From: Polynucleobacter meluiroseus | GTDB lineage: Bacteria > Pseudomonadota > Gammaproteobacteria > Burkholderiales > Burkholderiaceae | NCBI GenBank assembly: GCA_945881875.1 | Contig: CAMCVH010000001.1 | Location: 1-64,000, forward strand | DNA: 64,000 bases | Reading direction: 5' to 3' | Shown: one piece after another, positions 54,126-62,536 of the stretch | Position numbering within the stretch: the first letter of the stretch is position 1 | Layout of the letters: each line of letters begins with the position of its first letter | The notes under the pieces: model-generated | Databases searched by the model: none | Seen by the model: only the letters and a program-made list of their open reading frames with translations | What the model was told of the DNA's origin: nothing | Program-made: the position numbers and the translations under genes

Positions 54126-54830
54126 ATGATCAAGTTAAGAAAATCAGATGAGCGTGGCTACGCTCATCATGGTTGGTTAGAAAGCTATCATTCATTCTCA
54201 TTTGCCGGCTATTACGACCCTGCACACATGGGGTGGGGCAACTTACGTGTCATCAATGATGATCGTATCGCCGCAGGCTCGGGCTTTGGTAAGCACAGCC
54301 ATAAAAATATGGAAATTGTTACTTATGTACTTGCTGGTCAACTGGCTCACGAAGACAGCATGGGTAATGTGGTGGGTATACCGCCAGGAGATGTTCAGAG
54401 GATGAGTGCTGGTACAGGCGTCACCCATAGCGAATTCAATCACGCTAAAGACCAAGAGACCCACCTATTACAAATCTGGATTGAGCCTAATGTTCAAGAG
54501 ATACCTCCAAGCTATGAACAAAAAACAGTTCCTGAAGTGGAAAAGCTACAGAAGCTTCGTTTGATTGCATCACCGACTGGAGAAAATGGGGCAGTCAAAG
54601 TTCATGCGAACGCCAACATCTACGCAGGCATCTTTGATGGTGGTGTGCCATTTCAGTTTCCTTTAAACCCTAAGCGCAAAGCCTACCTCCATTTGATCAA
54701 AGGCCAGATGCAAGTCAATGGCCTAGATCTCAGTGGCGGTGATGCACTTCTTATGGATGGTGAAAGTGAATTAACTTTAACCAGAGGCAAAAATGCAGAA
54801 GTCCTATTGTTTGAACTAGACCCTGCATAG
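54126..54830 (+). CDS. Pirin family protein
   Basis: The 234-residue bicupin has HHGWLESYHSFSFAGYYDP near residue 16 and the metal-binding GFGKHSHKNMEIVTYVLAG near residue 54 with two His and one Glu. GTGVTHSEFNH near residue 98 supplies the last His. Pirins act as quercetinase-like dioxygenases or redox-sensing regulators. The second cupin begins near residue 155. A hairpin overlaps its stop codon. Confidence 0.93.
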   Translation: MIKLRKSDERGYAHHGWLESYHSFSFAGYYDPAHMGWGNLRVINDDRIAAGSGFGKHSHKNMEIVTYVLAGQLAHEDSMGNVVGIPPGDVQRMSAGTGVTHSEFNHAKDQETHLLQIWIEPNVQEIPPSYEQKTVPEVEKLQKLRLIASPTGENGAVKVHANANIYAGIFDGGVPFQFPLNPKRKAYLHLIKGQMQVNGLDLSGGDALLMDGESELTLTRGKNAEVLLFELDPA

Positions 54831-54848
54831 AAGGGAAGAATCCCTTCT
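54829..54848 (+). terminator. Stem-loop after pirin, weak terminator
   Basis: AGAAGGGA (54829-54836) pairs with TCCCTTCT (54841-54848) around AGAA. It overlaps the pirin stop and has no T-run, so termination is uncertain. Confidence 0.4.
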
Positions 54849-54870
54849 GTGTAGAAAATAACATCCTCCT

Positions 54871-55095
54871 ATGACCCCTGAATCACTTATCAAACTCGTC
54901 ACGATGAAAATGCCATTTGGTAAACATGCTGGAACAGTCCTCTGTGACCTTCCGGCTAACTACCTCTCATGGTTTGCTCGTGAAGGTTTTCCGAATGGTG
55001 AGATTGGTCAACTGCTGCAACTCATGCACGAGATCGACCACAACAACCTTCGCCATCTACTCATGCCAATTGGTGCACGCCCCCTCAAACAGTAA
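54871..55095 (+). CDS. DUF3820 family protein
   Basis: The 74-residue protein has the DUF3820 pattern MKMPFGKHAGTVLCDLPANY and SWFAREGFPNGEIGQLLQLM near residues 12-50. This fold is found in small proteins with a putative quorum-sensing-regulator-like motif and in exonuclease tails. The role is unknown. It lies 40 bases after pirin on the same strand. Confidence 0.82.
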   Translation: MTPESLIKLVTMKMPFGKHAGTVLCDLPANYLSWFAREGFPNGEIGQLLQLMHEIDHNNLRHLLMPIGARPLKQ

Positions 55096-55141
55096 TTAAT
55101 AAATGAACAATCTAATCAAAAAATCTAATCGCGAGATTTGA

Positions 55142-55753
55142 TTAAAGTGGCAAATCGTTCTGTTGATCTTTTCTGAGTAAGAATGAGTTTTGCATCTTGA
55201 TCGAAGTTTCTCTTCGACCAGGGATAACTGTGATTATGTCACCTGCTTGGATATGACCCACTTGATTCACTTGTAAGTACCAACCTGACTTACCAGATTG
55301 AATCATGGCTTTGGATGACCCCTTGTAAGCCATACGAGCATTAAATTTAAAACAGGGCTCTCGAAGTTTGGTGACCTGAAGCTCTACCTCACCGATTTGC
55401 CAAATATCACCGACCCAAACATCCGCCTCAGAAAAACCTTCTACGCTTAAATTCTCACCAACAAATCCAAATCCAATCGGCGTTGATCGCTTGGTTTCAC
55501 GAAGAAGTAGGTCATTCCAGAATGGGTAATGTTCTAAAGGGTAAGCGTAAATAGCTTTTTCTAAACCACCATGCACACTAAAGTCAGCCTGCTCATCACC
55601 TACTAAACCAACTTTTGTTACTTTGATAGGCTCGGGTTTCTCTAAAGTGCTTACCGGGAGTTTTTTGATACCTGAATTAACGGTTTTGTAGTCTGGGTGA
55701 TCAATACCAAATAAGGGGGAAACCGTGGCTACTGAAATAGAAATGATGCGCAT
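55142..55753 (-). CDS. MOSC domain-containing protein (YiiM-like)
   Basis: The 203-residue protein has a MOSC domain: VGLVGDEQADFSVHGGLEKAIYAYPLEHY near residue 47 (in pieces), FGFVGENLSVEGFSEADVWVGD near residue 98, and REPCFKFN near residue 130 with the conserved Cys that handles sulfur or binds molybdenum cofactor. YiiM and related proteins reduce N-hydroxylated substrates. It fits the presence of mogA-moeA-moaA in this window. Confidence 0.88.
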   Translation of the reverse strand: MRIISISVATVSPLFGIDHPDYKTVNSGIKKLPVSTLEKPEPIKVTKVGLVGDEQADFSVHGGLEKAIYAYPLEHYPFWNDLLLRETKRSTPIGFGFVGENLSVEGFSEADVWVGDIWQIGEVELQVTKLREPCFKFNARMAYKGSSKAMIQSGKSGWYLQVNQVGHIQAGDIITVIPGRRETSIKMQNSFLLRKDQQNDLPL

Positions 55754-55794
55754 GACATAATTAAATCACTTTATTTAAAAACGAGTACAAATTC

Positions 55795-56565
55795 ATGCCG
55801 CGCTTTTCCGCTAACCTTTCCTTACTTTACGCAGACTTGCCGTTTTTAGAACGGTTTCATGCGGCTAAGGCGGATGGGTTTGAAGTGGTGGAGTGTCAGT
55901 TCCCTTATGAATCTATGACAGGCTCTAAGCTTCACGCAATCAAAGCCGTCATGACTGAGTTAAATCTCAAGATGGATCTACACAATCTTCCGGGTGGCGA
56001 TTGGGCAAGAGGTGACCGTGGCTTTGCTTGCGATCCCGCTCGAGGTGAAGAGTTCAAGATTGCATTACTAGAAGCTATTCAGTACGCCAAGATACTGTGC
56101 GTTCCACATCTGAACTGTTTAGCAGGCAAACTTCCAGAGGGCGTTTCATTTGAACAAGCGCAAAGTGCTTTTGTATCGAATCTAACTTTTGCAGCAGAAG
56201 TACTCAAAAAAGAAAACATCAAATTACTGATTGAACCGATCAACACCTTTGATATGCCCGGCTTCTTTTTATCATCCAGTCAGCATGCCGTTAACACCAT
56301 CATGGCGGTTCAATCTACCAACCTCTATCTCCAATACGATGCCTACCATATGCATCGCATGGGCGAAAACATTCTTGAGATCGAAGATCTCATGCCTTTT
56401 ATTGATCATGTGCAAATAGCAGATCACCCCGGCAGGCATGAGCCAGGCACTGGCGAAATGCCTTACGCTGATTTCTTCATGCTCTTAGATGACCAGGCTT
56501 ATGAGGGTAGGGTAGGTTGTGAGTACCATCCTCTAAACCACGCTAACTTCATGAAGGCTGAGTAG
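55795..56565 (+). CDS. hyi: Hydroxypyruvate isomerase family protein
   Basis: The 256-residue TIM-barrel isomerase opens MPRFSANLSLLYADLPFLERF. It has DLHNLPGGDWARGDRG near residue 61, the metal-site Glu in LLIEPINTFDMPGFFL near residue 143, and HVQIADHPGRHEPGTGE near residue 204. These fit Hyi, which interconverts hydroxypyruvate and tartronate semialdehyde. The C-terminus (NHANFMKAE) is slightly short. The 2-hydroxyacid dehydrogenase at 9.4 kb could use hydroxypyruvate. Confidence 0.9.
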   Translation: MPRFSANLSLLYADLPFLERFHAAKADGFEVVECQFPYESMTGSKLHAIKAVMTELNLKMDLHNLPGGDWARGDRGFACDPARGEEFKIALLEAIQYAKILCVPHLNCLAGKLPEGVSFEQAQSAFVSNLTFAAEVLKKENIKLLIEPINTFDMPGFFLSSSQHAVNTIMAVQSTNLYLQYDAYHMHRMGENILEIEDLMPFIDHVQIADHPGRHEPGTGEMPYADFFMLLDDQAYEGRVGCEYHPLNHANFMKAE

Positions 56566-56652
56566 TTCAAAGCCCAGCAGATGCAATATCCTCAAAAGTA
56601 CATCTTGAGCGCATAATCAATCTAATAGATTAATTTAATAAATATACTTTAA

Positions 56653-57423
56653 ATGATTCTTCACCCACCTTATTCAGAACTCTCAGAGTTAACTCAGCAA
56701 ATTCAAAAAAACGGTTATTCGGTTTTAGTGCCCCATGACGTTTACCAATTGAGTCAGCACAATGAAGCTGAGTGGCAACAGGCTGGAGATTTTTGGAACA
56801 ACTTACCAGCTGATAAGTATTTAAAAGACGGCGGGAGATATCGCCAGCGCCGTCATTCTAGTTTTGTTGTTAATCAGTCCACAGTTACCGCTGTCCCTCA
56901 TCGCGCGCATTGGCAGCCTCTGTCATACAACGCATTGCATGGTGGGATTGATCGCTGGTTTGAACCTTGCGAGCCAGGCTTTATGAACTCACCTGTGCTT
57001 CATGATTTCTTATTGCATTTGGGTGAGCAATTTAATCAGCTACCTACACAACAGATAAACAAAGAAAAACCTTGGTACGTAGAAGTTCACCAGTTTAGGA
57101 TTGATACAACCGATGGTATTGGTAGACCAACACCTGAGGGCGCTCATCGCGATGGCGTCGATTACGTTGGCGTACTCATGCTGAATCGTCAATTAATCAA
57201 GGGCGGTGAGACAAGGGTATTTGAATCAGTAGGACCACAAGGTCAGCGTTTCACGCTGAACGAACCATTCAGTCTTTTGGTATTGGATGATGCAAGAGTG
57301 ATTCACGAAACCACTCCGATACAACCCATTGATCCAGAGGGTCACTCGAAAGCTTGGCGCGACACTCTAGTCGTTACTTTCCGTCGAGAAGCTTTCCAAG
57401 ATAGCCCTCTTAAGTCTGAATAA
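56653..57423 (+). CDS. 2OG-Fe(II) dioxygenase family protein
   Basis: The 256-residue protein has the iron-binding His/Asp in PEGAHRDGVDYVGVLML near residue 161, a distal His in ARVIHETTPIQP near residue 219, and a C-terminal TLVVTFRREAF near residue 239 with an Arg for 2-oxoglutarate. This resembles the 2OG-Fe_Oxy_2 family, whose members hydroxylate free amino acids. The HRRHS-type segment RQRRHSSFVVN near residue 63 is also seen in those. The substrate is unproven. Confidence 0.85.
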   Translation: MILHPPYSELSELTQQIQKNGYSVLVPHDVYQLSQHNEAEWQQAGDFWNNLPADKYLKDGGRYRQRRHSSFVVNQSTVTAVPHRAHWQPLSYNALHGGIDRWFEPCEPGFMNSPVLHDFLLHLGEQFNQLPTQQINKEKPWYVEVHQFRIDTTDGIGRPTPEGAHRDGVDYVGVLMLNRQLIKGGETRVFESVGPQGQRFTLNEPFSLLVLDDARVIHETTPIQPIDPEGHSKAWRDTLVVTFRREAFQDSPLKSE

Positions 57424-57427
57424 AAAC

Positions 57428-58048
57428 TTAATCCAGCTTAACTAGACGATGCGACACATACTGACCCTTTGGGGTGACCTGAACTAAAAGCATTTGACCT
57501 GAACCAACGCCTTCACCTGTGAAGGCTGAGATATTGACTTGGTGTGTCACCAACATCAGTGGTTTGTTATTTTTAGTCATTAGTTCTGCTTGGATTTTCT
57601 TTTGAAGCGCTAGGGTTTGTTCTCTGGCATCACCACGGTTTTCAAAAAAAGAACCCAAAGAATTTTCTGAACTAACTGGCCCAATATTTAAAAGTGTTGC
57701 TGTATCCATACAGCGACACCAAGGACTACTTAACACTCTCGCATCTGCGACACCACGAGCTTTGAGCCATTGACCAATTTCGCGAGCTTGTTTTTTACCA
57801 GTCTCACCTAAATTTCTTTGAGTTGAACAATCTTTGACATTAAAGCCTGCTGGATCGCTGTAGCCTGGAGCATCCGCATGACGCATCATCAGAACGTGCT
57901 GATTGCCACTTAACAGATTGCTCAATTGATTTTTAGTATCAGATGATGCATGCGCATCATGACTAAAAACACCTAAAAAAAGAGTAGTGATATATGTAAA
58001 AATAATTGAATTCAAGATTCGGCTTTGATTAGTATGGGATGACATCAC
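57428..58048 (-). CDS. Histidine phosphatase family protein, secreted
   Basis: The 206-residue protein has a signal-like N-terminus (hydrophobic residues about 13-30). The phosphate loop is MMRHADAPG near residue 54 (RHxD variant of RHG), with the second catalytic His in LVTHQVNISAFTG near residue 170. It is a branch-2-like phosphoglycerate-mutase-fold enzyme of the periplasm. The phosphate ester is unknown. It lies 24 bases downstream of the penicillin acylase gene on the same strand. Confidence 0.86.
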   Translation of the reverse strand: MMSSHTNQSRILNSIIFTYITTLFLGVFSHDAHASSDTKNQLSNLLSGNQHVLMMRHADAPGYSDPAGFNVKDCSTQRNLGETGKKQAREIGQWLKARGVADARVLSSPWCRCMDTATLLNIGPVSSENSLGSFFENRGDAREQTLALQKKIQAELMTKNNKPLMLVTHQVNISAFTGEGVGSGQMLLVQVTPKGQYVSHRLVKLD

Positions 58049-58072
58049 ATGCTTTCATTTTAGTAATTCAGT

Positions 58073-60583
58073 TTATTTTCTCTTATCAATAATTTTGACA
58101 TGTTCTGGCTTTTTATTCTTATTCGGTAAAAGTGTCGCTGTATAAAGAATGTTATTAGGTTTCATGGTCAGTTGGATATATTCTTGCTTTGACCAAGTAT
58201 CAGCAAAGTTACTGTAATAACGACTATTCACCCAACCTGATTGTCCCGTTTGATAAATGAACTGTGATTTATCTAAATCTGAAAGATCAAAAATCGTTCT
58301 TAAGCTAGCAGCCTTTGTTACTTTAAATGGATTGCTTGAATTGCCTAAATCCATAAATCCAACATTGATCGTAAATCCATCACCAGGTGTTGGGCGACTC
58401 ACTTCAAAGCGTTTCTTCAAAAGATCTACTTGGCTAAATGGTCGATGTTGTGCAGTGGCAATATGAACTTTGCCCCATAGCCAAGTGGCGGGTTTGCCAC
58501 CCAGGCGTTTTGATAATTGAGTCAGAGCCTCGGTGTATGAGGTATTGATTAATTCTTCACAGGTTTCAACGGCTGCAGTGCTGGTCACATCACACCAGTA
58601 ATCTGCCTCTGATTTGTCATTGGCATGTAAGTTCAAAATGTGATGAAGACCTGCACGGAAATCTCGTTTGCCATAATCAATCGCGAAACTTTCACCTAAC
58701 TTCTCTGAGAACATCAAACGGGTTAACTGATGAGCCCATTCGTTATAAATAGTGGCTCCTGCACTATTCAAAGCCATATTGCCATCAAAGCGATCTAGGA
58801 TTTTTTTTGCTTCAGCATCCAAAGGGTGTTCTGATTTGGCATTTAATAAAAGTGGCAAAAGATCTTTAGCTGAAAGTGAAACTGTATCCGTTTGGATGGC
58901 TTTCATACTGTTCACATCATGTTTCTCTGTTGCTCCCAAAAGAGAAGCAATTCGATCATGACGATAGGGCATATGCCAATCATCAGTGAGGGGATGAGGA
59001 TCATTAGCGGCGTGAACCCGCTGATTAGCTGTAGCGATCCAGCCTTTGGCTGGATTATTTTCTTTTGGAAGAACATCTGGATTGAGATAAGGTCCCCAGT
59101 CGTATTGGCGTTCCCATCCTAAGCTCGGCGCTGATCCAAATAAACCTTGTCCTCTGGTTCTTTTAGGAGCTACTCCGGCGGCGCGATAAGCAATCTGACC
59201 TTCTTGGTCTGCCATCACAACATTTTGCATGGGTGCGTAATAGTGCTTCAGTGCATCTTTGAACTGATCTAACGTTTGCGCTTGGTTCATCTTAAAACCA
59301 GCCACTAATGTTTGGTTGGCTGTATCTAGAGCTGTCCAGCGCATGGATATAGCAAAGCGTTTGGTATCAATCAGATTTTGAGCGCGCTCATAAGCATCTG
59401 AGATCACCGGACCATGTCTTGTTTCTCTGGCAATAAAACGAATGGGTTCTTGCCCCTTTATAGCAATGATTTCTTCACGAAGAATAAATTGCTTAATGCC
59501 GTCCGGCGTTTTATAGCTATTCGAACGTTCTGTATCTAAAGCCTCGATATACAGATCCTGAACATCGGGATCTGTATTGGTAAATCCCCACGCCAATTGT
59601 TTAGTACGACCAATCACCACTCCAGGTATGCCTGGCATGGTGGCTCCCATGACATTGAACTCGGGAGATTCAATATGAGCCATGTACCAAATGGCGGGCG
59701 CAGTAAGTCCCAGATGCGGATCATTAGCTAGAAGCGGTTTACCGCTGACAGTTTTATCGCCTGACACCACCCAATTGTTGGAGCCCAAACCATCGACACC
59801 ACCCGGTAGTAGTTGAGCAAATTCTTGTTGTTGCACAACGCTTGCTGAACTCTTTGATGGTTCTTTGTTAAATAAACCAATCTCTTGGTACATTTTTGAA
59901 AAATTGACCGAGGTGGGAGGGCTTTCACCAGCGTAAGGGGGTAGCACTTCCCAAATGCGTTGAGTTTCTAAATTTTTGGATAGCTCTAAGCGAATGAACT
60001 CTTTGTGCCAATTGCCACCTAGATCAAGCGCCTTCATCAATGACCAGGCAACTGAGTCAGCAGGTCTCCAGGCAACAGGCTTGGCGCCTAAAATCATGAA
60101 CTCAGCTGGTAAGGCCCAGCCTAGTCGACTGTAACCATCATTGACACCCTCGGCATAAGATTGAAGTTGTCGCTTGTACTCAATGGGGTAATTCTCAAAC
60201 TGTTTTTCAGCAGCTCTTCTGATACCTAATGTGCGAATAAATTTATCCAGAGGGACTGTCTTAGGGCCTAAGATTTCAGATAGTTTGCCTGAAGCTAAAC
60301 GGCGATTGAATTCCATCTGCCATGGTCGTTCCGTCGCATGCAATAAACCCAGGCTATACCAAGCATCTTCGGTACTTTTAGCATTTATGTGAGGAATGGC
60401 ATTTTCATCAAATTTAATGATGACCGAGGAGCTAAGACCTTGAGCCAGCACTTCACCATCTAATTGATTTTTAGTGGATAGGAAGTAAACACTGAGCCAT
60501 ATGAGTACTAATACTAAGGCGCCACTGAGTAGGATAAATAGCCATTTACCGCATAGCATCAGATTTTGATACTTCTTGTTCAT
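58073..60583 (-). CDS. Penicillin acylase family protein (Ntn hydrolase)
   Basis: The 836-residue product (ATG at 60583) has an N-terminal membrane anchor or signal (KWLFILLSGALVLVLIWLSV, residues about 14-33). It is a penicillin G acylase-type precursor. The new N-terminal Ser of the beta chain is in GLGSNNWVVSGDKT near residue 275, followed by LLANDPHLGLTAPAIWY. Self-cleavage into alpha and beta chains is expected. Relatives cleave penicillins, acyl-homoserine lactones or other amides in the periplasm. The natural substrate is open. The longer start at 60616 is less likely. Confidence 0.92.
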   Translation of the reverse strand: MNKKYQNLMLCGKWLFILLSGALVLVLIWLSVYFLSTKNQLDGEVLAQGLSSSVIIKFDENAIPHINAKSTEDAWYSLGLLHATERPWQMEFNRRLASGKLSEILGPKTVPLDKFIRTLGIRRAAEKQFENYPIEYKRQLQSYAEGVNDGYSRLGWALPAEFMILGAKPVAWRPADSVAWSLMKALDLGGNWHKEFIRLELSKNLETQRIWEVLPPYAGESPPTSVNFSKMYQEIGLFNKEPSKSSASVVQQQEFAQLLPGGVDGLGSNNWVVSGDKTVSGKPLLANDPHLGLTAPAIWYMAHIESPEFNVMGATMPGIPGVVIGRTKQLAWGFTNTDPDVQDLYIEALDTERSNSYKTPDGIKQFILREEIIAIKGQEPIRFIARETRHGPVISDAYERAQNLIDTKRFAISMRWTALDTANQTLVAGFKMNQAQTLDQFKDALKHYYAPMQNVVMADQEGQIAYRAAGVAPKRTRGQGLFGSAPSLGWERQYDWGPYLNPDVLPKENNPAKGWIATANQRVHAANDPHPLTDDWHMPYRHDRIASLLGATEKHDVNSMKAIQTDTVSLSAKDLLPLLLNAKSEHPLDAEAKKILDRFDGNMALNSAGATIYNEWAHQLTRLMFSEKLGESFAIDYGKRDFRAGLHHILNLHANDKSEADYWCDVTSTAAVETCEELINTSYTEALTQLSKRLGGKPATWLWGKVHIATAQHRPFSQVDLLKKRFEVSRPTPGDGFTINVGFMDLGNSSNPFKVTKAASLRTIFDLSDLDKSQFIYQTGQSGWVNSRYYSNFADTWSKQEYIQLTMKPNNILYTATLLPNKNKKPEHVKIIDKRK

Positions 60584-60726
60584 ACTGATGCCCATATTAG
60601 GTAAAACCCCTAGCAAAAAACACGTTTATATAGATGCGTATTTTTTCACAGAGTGCTAAATTAGTCTTAACTTATGGAAACTATTTTCCGGGGTTGTAAT
60701 TATTGTAAATAACAGAGGAGACTTTA

Positions 60727-61860
60727 ATGTCAGAGATCAAAGTTCAATCGCGTCGTAAGTTTATTGCGACCACTACAGCTGCTGCAGCTGGCGCCGGTAC
60801 ACTAGGCTTCCCAATGATTGCAAAAGCGCAAACAGTTAATTTGCGTTTCCAAAGCACATGGCCTACAAAAGATATTTTCCATGAGTACGCACAAGATTTC
60901 TGCGACAAGGTCAACAGAATGTCTTCAGGACGTCTAAAGATTGATTTGTTGCCAGCTGGTTCAGTAGTTCCTGCATTCGGTTTGTTAGACGCAGTTAGTG
61001 CCGGTACATTAGACGGTGGCCACGGTGTGGTTGCATACTGGTACGGTAAGAGCCCAGCGTTAGCGCTATGGGGATCAGGTCCAGCTTTCGGTATGGATGC
61101 CAACATGGTTTTGGCATGGCATGAGCATGGAGGCGGTAAAGCCATGTTAGAGAGCATCTACAAGTCGTTGAACATTGACGTGGTTTCATACCTATATGGC
61201 CCAATGCCTACACAGCCTTTGGGTTGGTTCAAGAAGCCAGTTGTTAAAGTCGACGACATGAAGGGTCTAAAGTACCGTACTGTTGGTCTTTCAATTGATA
61301 TTTTCAAAGACATGGGTGTTTCAGTTAACGCGCTTCCAGGCGGCGAGATCGTTCCTGCGATGGATCGCGGTCTATTGGATGCTGCTGAGTTCAACAATGC
61401 TTCTTCAGATCGTCTACTAGGTTTCCCAGACGTATCAAAAGTATGTATGTTGCAATCATTCCACCAGTGTTCAGAGCAGTTCGAGATTCTTTTCAACAAG
61501 AAGAAGCTAGATTCAATGCCTGCTGAACTACGTGCCATGATTAACGTTGCTGTTCAAGCGTCTTCAGCTGAGATGAGCTGGAAGGCTATTGACCGTTACT
61601 CAAAAGACTACGCAGAAATGCAATCTAAACAGAACGTTAAGTTCTACAAGACGCCAGATCCAATCTTGCGTGCTCAGTTGGCAGCTTGGGACAAGATCAT
61701 TGCTGCTAAGTCAACAGAAAATGCTGACTTCAAGCGTGTTCTTGAGTCTATGCGTACTTTTGCTCAGCGCGCTTGCCGCTGGCAGAACGACACTAACGTT
61801 GATTACAAGATGGCTTATAACCATTACTTCGGCCGCAAAGCTCCAGCAGCGAAGTCTTAA
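60727..61860 (+). CDS. TRAP transporter solute-binding protein (DctP/TakP-like)
   Basis: The 377-residue periplasmic protein has a Tat signal (SRRKFIATTTAAAAGAG, twin Arg near residue 9, cut after IAKAQ). It matches the COG4663/TakP branch: FQSTWPTKDIFHEYAQDF near residue 42, PAFGMDANMVLAWHEHGGG near residue 119, and AAEFNNASSDRLLGFPDV near residue 218. TakP binds 2-oxo acids such as pyruvate. It is the first gene of dctP-dctQ-dctM. Codon use is biased to C- and G-ending codons (AAG, TAC, TTC), suggesting high expression. Confidence 0.93.
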   Translation: MSEIKVQSRRKFIATTTAAAAGAGTLGFPMIAKAQTVNLRFQSTWPTKDIFHEYAQDFCDKVNRMSSGRLKIDLLPAGSVVPAFGLLDAVSAGTLDGGHGVVAYWYGKSPALALWGSGPAFGMDANMVLAWHEHGGGKAMLESIYKSLNIDVVSYLYGPMPTQPLGWFKKPVVKVDDMKGLKYRTVGLSIDIFKDMGVSVNALPGGEIVPAMDRGLLDAAEFNNASSDRLLGFPDVSKVCMLQSFHQCSEQFEILFNKKKLDSMPAELRAMINVAVQASSAEMSWKAIDRYSKDYAEMQSKQNVKFYKTPDPILRAQLAAWDKIIAAKSTENADFKRVLESMRTFAQRACRWQNDTNVDYKMAYNHYFGRKAPAAKS

Positions 61861-61881
61861 TCTCGTTTTTGGTAATACCAG

Positions 61882-61908
61882 CACCCGCCCAGATATAATG
61901 GGCGGGTG
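61882..61908 (+). terminator. Intra-operon stem-loop between dctP and dctQ
   Basis: CACCCGCCC (61882-61890) pairs with GGGCGGGTG (61900-61908) around a 9-base loop. TGTTTATTT follows. It likely lets dctP mRNA accumulate over the permease genes, by partial termination or 3'-end protection. Confidence 0.65.
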
Positions 61909-61946
61909 TTGTTTATTTATAACTATAAAAAGATTCTGGAAGATAT

Positions 61947-62534
61947 ATGCAAAAACTTCTTTTAACTGTTGATAAGATCTCGACAATGCTCGGGCAATTT
62001 TCAGCATGGTCGATTGCAATTTTGACAGCTGTTATTTGCTGGGAAGTTGCTTCTCGATACTTCTTCAATAACCCGCATGATTGGGTTTTTGATACAACTT
62101 ATATGCTCTATGGAGTTTTGTTCATGATGGCAGGTGCTTACACCTTGTCAAAAAATGGCCACGTACGTGGTGATGTGCTTTATGGATTTTTTACTCCTCG
62201 CACACAAGCTACTCTTGATTTAATGCTGTACTTCATATTCTTCATTCCAGGCATTGTTGCCTTGATCTATGCTGGTATCTCATTTGCGTCGATATCTTTA
62301 GCGATTAATGAGCATACGACTCAAACTGCTAACGGCCCACCGATTTGGCCGTTTAAATTCATTATTCCAATTGCTGGCTCTTTGCTACTCATGCAAGGAT
62401 TCGCAGAAATTATCCGTTGTGTGATTTGCATAAAAACTGGCGTGTGGCCAAAGCGCGAACAGGACGTTGAAGAAGTTGACGTTGATAAATTAAAAGCCAT
62501 GGTAAGCCATGATGATGAAAAGAAGGGCGCTTAA
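61947..62534 (+). CDS. TRAP transporter small permease subunit (DctQ)
   Basis: The 195-residue inner-membrane protein has four hydrophobic segments and the DctQ pattern, with VICWEVASRYFFNNPHDWVFD near residue 28 in part. Its C-terminal tail is acidic. It works with the large permease and the DctP protein in sodium-driven uptake. Two bases separate its stop from the dctM start. Confidence 0.93.
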   Translation: MQKLLLTVDKISTMLGQFSAWSIAILTAVICWEVASRYFFNNPHDWVFDTTYMLYGVLFMMAGAYTLSKNGHVRGDVLYGFFTPRTQATLDLMLYFIFFIPGIVALIYAGISFASISLAINEHTTQTANGPPIWPFKFIIPIAGSLLLMQGFAEIIRCVICIKTGVWPKREQDVEEVDVDKLKAMVSHDDEKKGA

Positions 62535-62536
62535 TC

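Noticed and set aside
60744-61157. Minus-strand frames of 137 and 126 codons opposite dctP
   Set aside because: They arise from the strong codon bias of dctP; no start signals or family similarity.
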